A stretch of DNA of 64,000 nt from Spirometra erinaceieuropaei. Taxonomy: Eukaryota; Platyhelminthes; Cestoda; Diphyllobothriidea; Diphyllobothriidae. Shown here piece after piece: positions 43,501 to 55,412 of this stretch. The notes beneath the pieces were generated by a model, which saw only the letters and a program-made list of their open reading frames with translations, did no database searches and had not been told where the DNA came from. Position numbers and translations under genes: made by a program. Position 1 is the first letter of the stretch. The number at the start of each line of letters is the position of its first letter. Location: assembly GCA_902702965.1 (NCBI GenBank), contig CACRXP010000001.1, forward strand, positions 4,370,060 through 4,434,059. Reading direction: 5' to 3'.

Positions 43501-46500
43501 TGTTATGCTTACATTGATCCCACCACGTTGATATAGATACGATGCAAGATGTCTTCAAAAGTATACCCTTTTTGTAGGAAATCCCGTCCTTTCCAAGTCG
43601 CGTGTTTGAAACAAGGGACTATTTCATTCTTTAAGCTAATTTTTAAGTATGGGGATTCTAAAGACGCAGAGGGCGTCTCCATGTTGCCTAATTTCGCAGG
43701 TTTGTTAACATAAGCAGCAATTGATGTACAGTGAAGTATACAGACATACTTCAGAGGGTCCATGTCGTTTAGTTTGGAAATCTCAAGGAGAAAATGAAAG
43801 TCAGCATGTGATCCAAATTATAAAGGCGGTCTTGAAAATTTTTAAACCTGAAATGCTCCCGTCATTCGAGTAAGAAAGTTGAGGAAGATGTCATTTTCCA
43901 TAAAACTTCCACAATACTTTTAGTATTCGTGCACTTTTTTTAGAAAAAAAACGATCATATTTATAAACACATGAAACTTTTCAAAAAAGTACATTACCCG
44001 AGGAGTGATTTTGTCCTCAAATGTAAGTTGCACATATTACTCATTGAAAAGACTGCATGCTGCCAGGAAGGAATTATTAGACGCTGTATTACCTGTTAGT
44101 CGGCTTAATGTAAATATTTCCAGCTGAAAGCGTATTGAAGAATTTAACTCATGATTCCTCAGTTTTAGCGCATTATAAGACTCTAAAACTGCCCCTTTGG
44201 CTTCCGTTCCAGACGAGTAACTGCGGTGGCGCGTCATGCGGGGGCGTTCGGATGAGGTAAGAGACCCCTTTTCGTTGGGTCAGACAAGTTTGTTTTTGTA
44301 CAAGCTCACATGAACCCTCTGGTCTTGTAGCAAGCTAGAGTGTGGCAGCAGTTTTGATAGAGCGCGGGCTTAGGTGGCAGTATCTGGTCCCCAGCTGCAA
44401 GTAGACATAATCTCTGGGGCGATCGATTAGCAGACTTACCGTCTTTGTAAATGAAGCCGAGTGACCGCAACAACCAAATGTCTCATAAAGACTAGACAGC
44501 TTGGGTCAACGTGGTAGTTATTTTGGGAGTCATGTCGGTGTGTATTCACACATGCTTTTCATAAGAAACTGTCGACGGTAAGCGTTAACTTTATCACGTT
44601 GCTTGGACTGAGCCCGGTCTGACCTAGTGGATCAGTCATGCAATAGGCGTGTGCGGTAAATCGCGTGGAAACGCCTCAGCAATTGTCTAGCGTTTGTGGG
44701 TATATAGGGCCATTTGGCCATAGCAGTTGTGCCACCTTGGGGAACCAATAATTCTGCGTTTCCTGCATTGTTGGGTCGATTGTTTGCCTTTAGAATTAGC
44801 CGCATGGTAGATGCGTTGGACCGACAGGGGGGTTAGATAGGTTTCCGTTAGGCGTTATTGTGAATGAGCACCCATGACATATATAAAAATTAGGGGCTTG
44901 TCGGCACTCCCAGAGGCAGGCTCACGACGCGTCAATCGAGATCCGAGCCGGCTCTTTTTTTCCTGTTGTGTAAAATTCTGGTCAATGTTCGTTCTGGATC
45001 AGGGATGGGATGGCACGCGCTTAGTTGCGGGTTTTTTGCTGTGCCAGCCACCTGCATCCTCTCTCGCCTCCGGTTTTCTTGGTTCTGTCATGACACCGGG
45101 CCCAGGTGGGGAGGAGAAGGAGAGCGGCTCTCATATGTGCCCTACTGTTCCCTCACTTAATACACTACCTCTGCCTGCTAGAGACGCAAGGCCAGGAAAT
45201 CATTGAGTCATTTGACTGAACCCGAGCTGGGGAACCTCTGTTCAAGCAGGTCTTGGATTGCTTGATTTTTGTTCTCCATGAGAATATCAGAAAAACCCAA
45301 CCTGCAGTCATGGTCCGGTCGTCCGAAGTAAGTTGCGTGTTGGGACTTCGCGTCATCGCGTCCGACATTCTGCAGGCTGAATCATCACCACGTTCCTTCG
45401 TCATACTAGCATTACGCTTAGGCACGAAAAGTACAATAAACGAGTCTCGGTGCGTCATGCTGTTGACCGGGAAGCTATCCAATCAAATTGGAAGATGAGT
45501 GACGGTTGAAACAAGGCTCGTAACGTGTGAAGTGGTTTGTCAGGACCTGCTGATTTTTGCACCAAAACTCTCGTCCCTTTAAAAGCATCGACTGACGAAT
45601 CCGTCTGCATTGTAATTTTCTTTGAACGCCTACGGACGAATAGTTATTTGGCCCAAAAATAAACTGTTAAAGACGAAATGACAAAGCCGCATCAGCGTGA
45701 CTGGGGTACACACCGAGTTGACTCTTTCATTAGTACATTTTGACATCAGTCAAGGAGGGGCATTATGCGAGGTTGCCCTCAAGTACACACAGACGGCGCT
45801 AGACTCTTCTTCAGGCAAGGTAACTGGGTGTTGCGACGTGCTCTTTGCAGTTGCTACCATGACTTGGCATCTTGTAAAACTGATCTCCCGGACGCTGGTG
45901 TGGAGGCCTTGTTTCCCACGTAGAGAAACGAGGGCAGCCGTAGTGCTGATGGTGCACAGTCACGCCAAAGTGGTGTGCACGAACATTTTAATGAATTCCC
46001 ATGATTATTACTGGTGAGTCAACCTATTAGTCATCGTTTGACTGGCGGTAAAGAAACAGTCCTCCGACGCCTGCGCAAATTAGGCCATCTATTCTCCTTA
46101 CCACGACTGCTGCGCTCAGAGTGCTTGACTTTCTTATGCACCGTGAGTTACATTCGTAACTCGTCAAGCAAGACTGCTTAGCTAATGCTTCGGATCGAAA
46201 TTGCTCACATGAGCAGTATGCGGTTTTCCTCCTTGTACGATGTCTTTCAGACCCATGAAGACTACGGTGAACCGTTGCCTAGTGGAAATGCGCCTTCACG
46301 AATGCTGGGCCTGCGTACCCTGGGTCACGCTATTCTAACGAGGAAGTCTCAGCAGAATGGTATTACTGAAAAAGACAACGCAGACTGGAATGGCCATTTC
46401 TGACTTATTAGCCGTCACCAGCCAGTCATAACTAAGTCCGAAGTGTGGAACACTGTAGGATACTGTGCGGGAAATTTTCCAATTATAGGGAAAGGTTTTG

Positions 46501-49500
46501 TAAGGTAGAGGACGCTCACCGATCGTTCTTACGGAACTTACTCGTTCCGCCGTGCCTTACGGGATCTCTCTCTCTCTCGAGCCCAACCAGCAGCCGCACA
46601 GCGGCGCATGATACATAGGCTGTATGTTATTACCGACAAAGACAAGGGAGACAGGAAAGGTCATTTCTGGCTTATAAGCCGTCGTCAGCCAGTCATAACC
46701 AATCCCGAAGTGTGAAACACCTGGGGCTCGATCCTGCGACCCAGTCCAGTCTCCCTTGTCTGTGTCGGTAATAACATTCTGTCTATAACATGCGCCCCTG
46801 TGCGGGTGTTGGTTGGGCTGGAGATAGAGAGCCCGTAAGACACAACGGGACGAGTGAATTCCGTCTTCACAAAGTGGCAGAGCGTGCAAATATAACAACC
46901 TGCACTCGGTTTCCCTCACTCGCCCCCTGGGTTGTGCTAAAATCTGCACGCAGATTATTTTTACTGGGTGATTGCGCGCGCACACTCTGTGTAAAAATAT
47001 CTGCATAGTAAAGTCCTTTCCTTAGTCAGCCACTTTGTTCAGCCTTATAATCAACGGGCATTCATAAACAACGCGCAAGGGGTCCCACTGCCGGGGCCAC
47101 CGATCACAGCGTTTTTCTACAGAAATCTCAATCATTATTGCCCCCAATTGCACTTTTAAGCCGACCGTTATGTTACGCATTTTCCCTATTCTATCAGGAA
47201 GGCCTTTTAGGATTGAGCGAGATATGAATAAAAGAGACAGTTTAGAAAAAATAGCGTCTTTCTGATGCTCAAGTTTTTTGGCTCCTTACTCAAATCTGTG
47301 GGGTTAATCATCACCATATAGCGCGATCCTCAAACGTTTCCGCAAGTAAACCCCACCGAAGGAGGCGAGCTGAGATATAGCGGCTGCATATCATTTATGA
47401 AAGCAGACTTGAAGTGACATAAATTTTACGTGCTATACACACATTATTTCACGCTTTTTGCAGAAATTTTCTCAGGCAGTCATCGTGACGAGACACGGTT
47501 CTCAGTTGCATGTACGGTTTCCCAATCGTTCCCATTACATTGTAACCTTTTCGAATGTCCCTTATCCACCCTAAAATTTTCCAAGCCGGGCAGTTTGGGT
47601 TTGCCACTTCCATTACCTTTTGGGATGTCCGTTTTCTCTCTCCAAACCTTCGTGTCGAAGCCCATTCGCTGGATTTTCTTCGGGACAAAAAAAGAATAGG
47701 TGACCGCGGAATACTGTCTAGGAACCGTTGCGTACTTCTCCGGTGAAGTGTCACCGATGTTTTAAAGGTGGCGAAAGGGCTTTCCACTGTTATTAGGGCA
47801 GCTATTGAAATAAGGCTTTTATTTTTTATTCACTATTCATTCCTAAGTAGTGGTCTTCGTAGTTTGCCAGGTGGGTATGTGTTTTTCACTTTATTTCGTA
47901 GCTTTAATGAATGCCGCCATTTTCTAAGTACTCCTCGACGTATTTGAGGAAGGTGAAGCCCTCGAGAGGATTTCTCACTTCAGCAGAAAGCATTCGTATC
48001 TTGTTACGAATTTAACCTCCTTCAAATTTACTACATAAACCAACTGTCACATATGCAGCACATCAAAAACAGCCTCGTTTTTCTCTATTCCAAATCCATC
48101 ACTGAGTTTGAAGCGAAAAAGGCTTCTCATCTTTCTTGTTCTTTGAAGGAGAATGCATGCCTCCTAGAAACGAACTGTGAGTCATTTTTTGTGTCGAAAA
48201 ACGTATGACAAATCGTTGGTCATACTGCCTTGATCTTAACTATTTACACAATCTTAGCTATGCTAAATTCAGCGAGGTAAATGCAACTGCTCTTCGAAAC
48301 CATAGGCAGGAGCAGTATATTCTTATGGAATCGGATAAATCGGATTTCTTGCAAACTGTGTCATTGAAACTGAAGTTACAGATTGAAACCGTACGAGGGT
48401 ACTACCGTGAGGATACCTTCGGCCGTTTAATAGAGCCTTTCACAGCTGCTTAATTATCGAAAAACGATTTTTGCAACTTTGATCTCACTTAAGAAAACTT
48501 TCAGAAGGAGGAATAAATTTGGTTTACACGTGTTCTAGAAAACTTTGAGGAAGCCACTAAATTTCTAATTTAGCGTAGACAAACGTGCTCTCCCAATTAG
48601 CTGCTATGAGCATACGCTGTAATAGGACAACCATTTGAAGGCTCATTCTTGTATAAACTGCCTTTTCTATATCGGGCACAACTATTCGATTAGCTATAAT
48701 GACGCAAGTAATTTACGACATTAAGTAAAAGAACTTCAATTTCTAAATTGGAATATCTACCAGAAAACACATGGGGTATGCTGGGAGACCCACTGACGAG
48801 CCGAACCCCTCGCGGCTGCGCCATGCAGCGGCAGAATATCGGCGAAACACGCGTGTATGGGCTTTTGACTAGTACCTGTGCTGTCCGTATGGTATCCTCT
48901 TACCCTAAAGTATACTGCTAACTGTCTGTCGACAGTTAATAAATATTACGTGGTTACCCGCTGTGGTTGATGGGATTTGGCACAAATATTAATATATCAA
49001 ATTCCCGGTCTGAGCCTATAGACCTTGAATGAATTGATCTACTCCAACTTCGTAGATAATCTCTGAGGACATTAAAAAGCGACAAGAACTTTACAAACCA
49101 CGAAAATTAAATGTCATAATTCTGAATTTAAACTAATTTCGCACTTAGAGGCCGGTTTGGCCAAGAAATAAACGTATGAAACCTATTTTGCCCCCAATTG
49201 GATTGCAAGGTATGATAACTTACAGGTTTCTGGGGCCCACAAAAGTGAAACCACTAGTTGCATAGTACTCAACAAAGGAAAACTTGGTACTATAGCGGAC
49301 AGGGAACTCCCGATCTAACAACATCTGCAGCATCATGAGCCCGACCCGAAATGTCACTCGGTTCCCTACTTCTGACATACTGCAGTCAGACCTACCAGTT
49401 GTGCAAACTGATTGCATTTGCAAATCGCGCTTCAAATCGCTGTTAAGAAATGTGAAGAGGTAAAGACAACTTACAAGTCCGTCATCTCCAACCTCAAAAG

Positions 49501-49948
49501 CGTCTGTCAGGAAGTCCATCACGCCACCCATTGTACCCGATTGGGACGGCACAATAGCTCCTGAGCCCAACGGTCTGTCCGTTAGCAACTCTGGGGCACC
49601 AGCACCCGCCACATTGGTGGTGGTGCTCGAGGAGTGGCTCTTGGACCCCGTGGAGACCCCGTCAACAGTCTGACGGGATTCTTGGCTAGTGGATTTGGAC
49701 TGCGTCACCACACCGCCGTCGTTAATTGTTCTGGTAGATGAACTGGAGAAATGTGAGGACACACTGTGCGAGCCGGCTGGAAACTGACCGGGGGGCGCGC
49801 CCATCATGCGCATAGAACTGTCCATCTTCTGACGCATGGCCTGCATTCTGCGTTCCATTTGGTCGATCATGGATCCGCCAGCGTCGTTTCCAAAGCCAGT
49901 CAGGCCACCAAAGTTGTCCCAGTTGTCCAGGTCAAAGTCGTCCAGAGG
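40246..49948 (-). CDS. p40-type small heat-shock protein with two alpha-crystallin domains (gene-wide model, 5' exon missing)
   Basis: Minus-strand exons 49948-49475, 42040-41843, 40799-40661 and 40565-40246 join in phases 0, 0 and 1 into 376 residues plus TGA. The order is an acidic/Met-rich and Ser-rich N-terminal region with MIDQMERRMQAMRQKMDSSM (about 20-40), the first alpha-crystallin domain (about 150-235: VHFKVRFDAKDFAPEDIDV, REFSRTVDLPRSID, DGVLILDAPVK), a linker (YSSITFDSGHNLSIRP), and the second domain (about 285-372: RKLHLEVPIDEG, NGKTLVVEAPL). Two such domains in one chain is the flatworm p40 / major egg antigen layout; these are ATP-independent holdase chaperones of the cytosol. 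No in-frame ATG precedes residue 1 and a stop lies just upstream, so a start exon beyond 49948 is required and was not found. Confidence 0.88.
40661..40799 (-). CDS. p40-like sHsp, domain-1 end and linker exon
   Basis: Found by matching the family: after acceptor ACTTAACAG the minus strand reads DGVLILDAPVKAPDYSS, then ITFDSGHNLSIRPKDSS, ending SIR plus one base before donor GTAGCT. The 139-nt length leaves a G that combines with GT of the next exon into Gly. It is too short to stand out as an open frame by itself. Confidence 0.85.
41843..42040 (-). CDS. p40-like sHsp, first alpha-crystallin domain exon
   Basis: Acceptor ATTGTTCATTGTCCCTAG, donor GTCAGT, 66 codons, phase 0 to 0. It encodes VHFKVRFDAKDFAPEDIDVT, then NRLTVHAKK and REFSRTVDLPRSIDHEKFQC, the beta-sandwich core of the domain. 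Confidence 0.9.
42175..42590 (+). repeat. Copy of the 55413-55861 repeat family
   Basis: 42176-42280 (AGGCCTACGCCAACGGATAC ... AACAGCCGAGGCAGTGG, CATACGACTAGCAAATCC) aligns with 55463-55560, and the end 42525-42588 (GTAACTGTATTGGCCTGACG ... CATGTTTGTCAACTTGAC) with 55800-55861. The left inverted end is decayed. Confidence 0.7.
46340..46735 (-). repeat. SINE-B copies, minus orientation (a fragment, then a longer copy)
   Basis: 46350-46455 is a body fragment. 46500-46735 reads on the minus strand from a tRNA-like T-arm (GCAGGATCGAGCCCCAGG) through GGTTATGACTGGCTGACG, CCTGTCTCCCTTGTCTTTGT to GCTGGTTGGGCTCGAGAG. Confidence 0.75.
46743..46990 (+). repeat. SINE-B copy, plus orientation, head-to-head with its neighbour
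   Basis: CAGTCTCCCTTGTCTGTGTC, GGTAATAACATTCTG and GTTGGTTGGGCTGGAGATAG repeat the minus-strand neighbour in opposite direction, forming a large imperfect palindrome centred near 46740. Confidence 0.75.
49475..49948 (-). CDS. p40-like sHsp, N-terminal exon
   Basis: The acceptor on the minus strand is TTCTTTCTTCAACAAAATCAG and the donor GTAAGT, with 158 codons, phase 0 at both ends. It opens PLDDFDLDNWDNFGG and closes MDFLTDAFEVGDDGL, where the first alpha-crystallin domain begins. A long Ser/Thr/Gly-rich stretch lies between. The open frame extends to a GTG at 49972 and a TAA at 49975-49973, so translation cannot start here. Confidence 0.87.
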
Positions 49949-51015
49949 CTGATTTTGTTGAAGAAAGAACACTTATTAGGCATCTTTGATCACAGCTAAC
50001 AGGTGCAAAAGCGTTCGAGAAGGCAAGGTTTTATATGGAGACCTCCATGTGCAAACATGAAATAATATATGGACCAAGAAACAGTTTCCTTGACCATATA
50101 ATAGTTATTGACACATTTTGCATTGATAAATTGTCTTCTTTGACTGAATGGTCTTATTGTTCCATTAACATATGTAGTGTTATGCAGTTGAGTATATTCT
50201 TTCTCTCAACAAGGCAATCGGGGACGTAAGCTTTTCACGGTGGAAGCAGGGGATGGACGATTTACCGCCCAAATTGATTTGCGGAAGAACAATGTTATAT
50301 TTAGTATTTACTGAAGTCTACATTGAGCTCAGTTTTTTAAAACATTAGTGGAACGCAAGGTCAGGCATAGCATCTTGTTGTGTCGAATTTCGCTAACATT
50401 GGATGTTGTACTTTTCATCTAATGGCGTTTTAATGGTCTATGACAGCAGGTATGAGAGGCAGTACAAAATAATATTTAACAAAAATTATGCTTTATGCAA
50501 GACGTGTTTTTATTATGATTATTCTCAAGTTGATCAATACAAAGAATGACAAGTGCACGTGGCAAGGACTCCAGAGCGGTCTTTTCGTAGGAAATTTTAA
50601 ATTAACTCGTTAATTAAGTTCTTCGAACGACTTTCACCTAATGTCGGGGAGGTAGAAACCCCTGAAGCATTTTACCACAGTGCGCAAAAGAACTTCTATA
50701 TGCGAAGGTGCATAAGTTATGGAGTGTTATTTGAAGTCCTTCAAGACGTCACCTAAGGTTGACATACTGACAAACTTGAACTTTCGGGTGAGATTAATGA
50801 GTAATCTGCCACGAGTTCGTTTTTTTGGAAGATTCCGCAGCCCTTTACGATGATTCCACCGGCCAAATCGCCACTACAGTACTGTAATTTCGACCGACTT
50901 CGAATATTTATAAAACACTGAGTAGCCTCCTTAAAAAACATTTAGAAGCCTGTAATTTTTGTGTTTTTATAGTAAATAATTGAACATATAAATATCGGGT
51001 TTTGAATATCGAAAC
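49949..51015. other. Region upstream of the p40-like internal exon
   Basis: It should be intron or promoter of the p40-like gene. No start exon ending in phase 0 with a good donor was identified, and no heat-shock element was confirmed. Confidence 0.4.
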
Positions 51016-51017
51016 TG

Positions 51018-51200
51018 ACAGCATAACGAGCCCGTAGCTAGGTGATTAGGGGCGTTCGGTTTCTAACTAATAGGTCGCAGGGTCGAGCCCCAAGTGTTAC
51101 CCACCTCGGGGTTCGGTATCTCTGGCTGACGACGGCTAATAAGCCAGAAGTGGTCGTCTCAGTACCCATTGTCTTTTTCAGTAACGTCATTCTACCTAAA
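51018..51200 (+). repeat. SINE-B copy with tRNA-like head
   Basis: The head contains TAGCTAGGTGATTAGG (A-box region, from 51035) and GGTCGAGCCCC (B-box region, 51081-51091), followed by the family body GGGGTTCGGTATCTCTGGCT and GACGACGGCTAATAAGCCAG. It is the most complete 5' end of the family in the window. Confidence 0.7.
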
Positions 51201-52395
51201 TTTCAAAATGGTTTATTCCAGTTGCAAAAGCATTAAATCCAGTTTCTGTGATATATGTGCTTGAATGCACATATATTTTGATATGCAAACGTTTTTGAAT
51301 TGCTTATAAAGCAGAAGGCGCGCCCAAAGTAAATTATACTGATTTAAACAATGCAAGATAACGCAATTGCTACTGCATGGTAGGAGCTAAGAAATCCGTT
51401 TCTGACAAAGTGCACTGTAAAACTTTGGCAAAAACTAGGCGTGCAAAGACAAAAGGTTCGTTTGAAAAATATAGAGCATGAGTGCCCACACGAAAAGCGG
51501 AATAGTTCACGTATTCAGATGCCAAACCTGATGACGACACAAGCCCAACATAAGAAAAACCGAAATCGGAGCATTTAGCCAATATGTTCGACAAAATTAT
51601 TATATTTAGATGTAATTTATCTATCCAAGAACGAAACACAAAATCTTATTTCCTCTACAAACATCGCCACAGTTAAGTGGAAGGATGCTTAGTAGAAATT
51701 TAACAGAAACAGGCGATATTATTTTGCTGATGTGCCGGTCTTTTAGTCTCGCCTGATAACTAATGCGCTAAATGAAAATAAATTTGAGAATTTTAATAAG
51801 TACTACAGGGGGCTCGGCGTCTCCCGTAAACGGCATTTAAGAAACAATTAGGAAGTGTTGGTGATTATTCCTAACAAGTACAGAGAAATACTTTTAAATG
51901 AAAGCACGCGGATTCTCTCTGGTTTTCGTGAAATATCGAGCCATTGTTCGAGTTAGAAAGGGAAATTTATTTTCGATCTTTTTGCCAACGAAAACAAGTT
52001 TCTTCTATTTAAACTTTAAACAGATGTAAGCCTAAGCAAAAGCGCAAAGCCTGTGTTTAATATGAACAAATCTATTAGCATTATGGACAAAAAATATGTT
52101 ATTGATAAGCATTACGAAACTCATATGTTATTGAAACCTCACTTACACGCGAACGACATCTACTGCTTCTTTGTGTCTGCGTAGTCGTTTTCCTTGGTAG
52201 CATTATGAGACAGTGCACGTCTGGATCAAGTCTAGTTGTTTAGAGCACTGTTTGTTTTAGACCTGACAAATTTTAAACAAGCGAACCAATCAGCCGACGC
52301 CTCGACAACATGTGAATCGTCATCTAGAATTACGGGATCCGCTTGTTTTGCTTACGGGCTCACGTGGTATCCGATCCTCTTATCAGGACAGTCGC
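51201..52395. other. Unannotated AT-rich spacer
   Basis: No gene, RNA or repeat is recognised. Confidence 0.5.
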
Positions 52396-52399
52396 AGTA

Positions 52400-53085
52400 T
52401 TTATTTTTAAGTGAGGAAGAAGAGGATTCGAGCACAGGAACACTTCGTTTATTGCCCTGAGCTTTCAGACTCGAGCAGGAGTCCATTGTCAGAGATAGTA
52501 ACAGCAACAGAACAAGCGTCAGTTATAGGGCATGTAGGCCAATCATCAAACGCCGACGCAAGACTAGAGGTGACTGCGCAGGGCTCTATAAGCCGGCGCC
52601 AGATCGATAAATCGATTAAATGAGTTCCTATCTGAGGTCCAGGCTTCAGTAAATTCTCGGCCTGTTTTGCTTCCGGCGTGGAGGACTATTTTAATGGCTG
52701 CGAAGTTAAACTCGTGACCCATTTCGTGGGTGTGGGCGGCCACTTGCGATGATGCGTTGCCTCGTCGCACAGCCAGCTTATGCTCGTGTATGCGCGATCC
52801 CAGCATGTGTCCAGTCTCTCCTGTGTAGTTACAAGGACAGTTTTGACACGGAATGCGATGCACCACTCCAGACTGCTCTTCAGGTTTTACCCGGTCTTTA
52901 ATTTTCATGACTCCATAACTGTTGCTTGCACTCTTGCTGCTACTCTCTGACAATGGACTCCTGCACGAGCCCCAAAGCTCAGGACAGTAAACAAAGTGTT
53001 CCCGTGCTCGAATCCTCTTCTTTTTCTTCACTTGTGCATACACTCGGAACTCGAAATTCCGCCTTAATTCGTGAGTATTCATTTT
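52400..53085 (-). mobile_element. Penelope-like element fragment with ~120-bp inverted repeats
   Basis: 52400-52515 (plus) and 52920-53040 (minus) share GAAGAGGATTCGAGCAC, GGAACACTT.GTTTA, CCCTGAGCTTT-like and CAGGAGTCCATTGTCAGAGA. The right arm overlaps the upstream part of the nuclease frame (52564-53082). The copy lacks any reverse transcriptase. Confidence 0.7.
52564..53082 (-). pseudogene. Penelope GIY-YIG endonuclease fragment
   Basis: The minus frame has SGVVHRIPCQNCPCNYTGET, GSRIHEHKLAVRRGNASSQ, VAAHTHEMGHEFNF, GREFTEAWTSDRNSFNRFID and LAPAYRALRSHL, then TGA. The domain is nearly full length and open, but the GIY/YIG tyrosines read VVH and YTG, so activity is doubtful. Its upstream ~60 codons are terminal-repeat sequence. 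Confidence 0.8.
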
Positions 53086-54062
53086 GTTTTTGCCTGTTTG
53101 ATGAAAAAGGTGTTCTGAAACAAATGCACATATCGTCTCTCCGCTTACGTAACATCTCGTCCATTTTCCTCTATAAGGGCCCGATGAGAACTTCGTGTTA
53201 AGTGATGTGCATGGAAAATGAGTTAGGCAATGTCAGCTTCACCTTCTGCTTCGGTCTATGGGGTCAAATGACACAAAACATGCTATGTACAGCATTTGCG
53301 TTGGTTCAGAGGAAATCGCCTCAGAAGGCTTGCAACAAGCTGGTCACCGTCCCTCGTATAGACCACCCCTAAAACGCCATTGGCAGCCTTTTGAAACTAC
53401 AACTGTAGACGCTAATAAGGCTGGTTAACGCAATAAAGGGAGGCAAAGTTGCAATGTGAATGCCAAAGAGCTTTAGCAATAATAGTCTCGTCCAGAGGAA
53501 AGATATTTCAGAGCGAATCGGACCGAAAAGTGGAAAGCGCAAAGTACTCAACGGAGACTTATTAAGCGTATATTTTGGCCGACCGCAGAATCGCTTAGTA
53601 GACACGGTAAAATAGTGAACAGTTTTTTTACATAACCCGAAAATCTGACGATGAGTTGAGGGTTCAGTTTGCAAAATCTAGGCAATAGGGATTATTTTGG
53701 CTCCAAAGAAGACAACCTACTTCTAAGTAAACTTCTTGGGATGTCCGTTTCCCAATACATGTGTACGTATGCATATATATGTACTGAAAAATGGGCCGCC
53801 TAAGAACTTTAACTAGTAGGATAAAATTCTTTGGGAAGCAGTAAACTTTACTGTGTAATTTTTGAGACTGGTGCCCCAGCACGTCCTCAGTCTATGGGAG
53901 TGCAAAAACAATAAACTTCTAAACTGAGTTTGTCATCTCCTGAGGATTAGTTAGGCTACTTTGAATTTTTCTTTAACGATTTTGTATGTGACGTCTGATC
54001 GATATGCTGGTATATGCATGCCTCATCTGAGTGCATGGCCTTCCGGAATTCGAGGCCCTTCC

Positions 54063-54395
54063 TTATTGGGCAGGCGCCCATAATGTGAGTATTCTCTCAT
54101 GCAAATTCTGTCGAGTGTCCAGTGTGTGCATGGCCACCTGGGATAGATGGTCGCGTCTCTTTACCTCTAACTGATGTTCATAAATACGTGCTGTGACAGA
54201 TTTATCAATCCGGGCACAATTGACGGCATCACAAGTGAAACATGGGATTTCGTAGACAATACATTTTCTTTCGAGGTAGCCAACCCTGTCCCTAGGGTGT
54301 ACAAGCTGTGTGCGTAAGATAGTTGCCGATTGGTGCGCTACGTGTATCTGGTGTTTTTTGAGTTGTCCTTCGACCAGTTCAAGTACATTTCTCAC
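54063..54395 (-). pseudogene. Degenerate Penelope nuclease fragment
   Basis: ERKCIVYEIPCFTCDAVNCA, then TARIYEHQLEVKRRDHLSQ and VAMHTLDTRQN follow the GIY-YIG pattern (C.VYEIPC..C), but the YIG motif reads NCA. It ends close to the inverted terminal repeat, truncating the C-terminus. Confidence 0.65.
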
Positions 54396-54715
54396 CTACG
54401 GAAGAGTTCGCCAGGTGGTCGGTTTTTGTGCCTGAGCCGCCGTAACATTAAAACACCTTTTCCCTAGAATTTCTGGTGCATTGTGCGTTGATGTATTAAA
54501 TTATGCGGGTACCTATTTTGGGAGAATAATATGTAGGGGTAGTTATTTTCTGCTTGATAACGCGTTTCATCAGAGCAGTGAGTTTCAGCTCGATTCGGAA
54601 TGCTGTAGACTGTCCTCCGTTTGTAAGAGACAGGGTGGTTACCATCGAAATGTAGGATGGCCACTGGATATGCCTCTGTGGGATAAACTGATGTATAATC
54701 TGATCCATCGGTTTT

Positions 54716-55123
54716 TCAACTTACAAGGACATCCAGGAATGTGAGTTGTCCATCAACCGCTGTTTTGAAACTAAATTTGATTCCAGGAAATATAGAGTTG
54801 ACATTGGTACGGTGCAAATTTAACGGATTTTTCTCGACGATGACAACTGTGCCATCTACATATCGCTGCCAGAGTTTTGGTTTAACTGTGGGAAGAGCTG
54901 TGGTTTCTAATTTCTGCTCTAAGGGCTCAATCAGAAAACCGGATATGGGTGAACCCATAGAACGCCTTTTAATTGTCGATTGCATGGTTTGGTGAAGGAA
55001 AAATTTGTTATCAGATCTAGGAGTTGGACTTAAGCGTCTGCATAATTGGTGCCTGCCCAATAAGGAAGGGCCGCGAATTCCGGGAGGCCATGCACTCCAG
55101 ATGAGGCATGCATACACCGGCAT
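54716..55123 (-). pseudogene. Penelope reverse transcriptase C-terminal fragment
   Basis: It reads MGSPISGFLIEPLEQKLE, then LWQRYVDGTVVIVEKNPLNL, SIFPGIKFSFKTAVDG and QLTFLDVLVS. The G.PMGSP.S motif and the thumb LTFLDVLV are clear. The catalytic YVDD is YVDG, a lost aspartate. N-terminal motifs are missing because the terminal repeat begins there. Confidence 0.8.
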
Positions 55124-55412
55124 ATCGATCTAGATGTCACATACAAAATCGTTAAAGAAAAATTAAAAGTAGCTTAAACAATCCTCAGGATATGACAAAT
55201 TGCATTTAACGCGCATTGGCTCAAACTTTAGCCAATCATAGGATCCTTTTGCAAACTCAGTTTCGAAGTTTATCGTTTTTGCACTCTCATAGTCTGAAGA
55301 CGAGCTAGGGAACCAGTCTCGAAAATGTACTCAGTAAAGTTTGCTGTTTCCCTAAGAATTCCTCCTTTCTAAATATATTTGTATGTGTTCTGCGAAAATT
55401 CCCGTATTACGA

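Larger units (their letters stand above)
42041..49474 (-). other. Long intron of the p40-like gene
   Basis: The intron is about 7.4 kb and holds an inverted-repeat family copy (42175-42590), a GC-rich repeat scrap (43255-43385), a copy of the repeat near 45050-45130 and a block of SINE-B copies (46340-46990). 43400-44860 and 47000-49474 contain no recognisable gene or repeat. No additional exon is needed, since the flanking exons join in phase and match the family. Confidence 0.65.
53825..55370 (-). mobile_element. Penelope-like element with inverted terminal repeats
   Basis: 53825-54074 and 55049-55370 are inverted copies with ~90% visual identity: shared blocks include GTAAACTTTACTG, GAGACTGGT.CCC, GAGTGCAAAAAC.ATAAACTT, TTTTTCTTTAACGATTTTGT, GCATGCCTCATCTG and CCCTTCCTTATTGGGCAGGC. 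The right copy has an extra ~60 bp around 55185-55250. Between them, on the minus strand, are a reverse transcriptase piece (55123-54716) and a nuclease piece (54395-54063), in the Penelope order RT then EN. Confidence 0.8.

Noticed and set aside
49220..49972. Single-exon 250-residue minus-strand gene
   Set aside because: It would start with GTG and read through a perfect donor (GTAAGT at 49474). The spliced p40-like model explains the sequence better.
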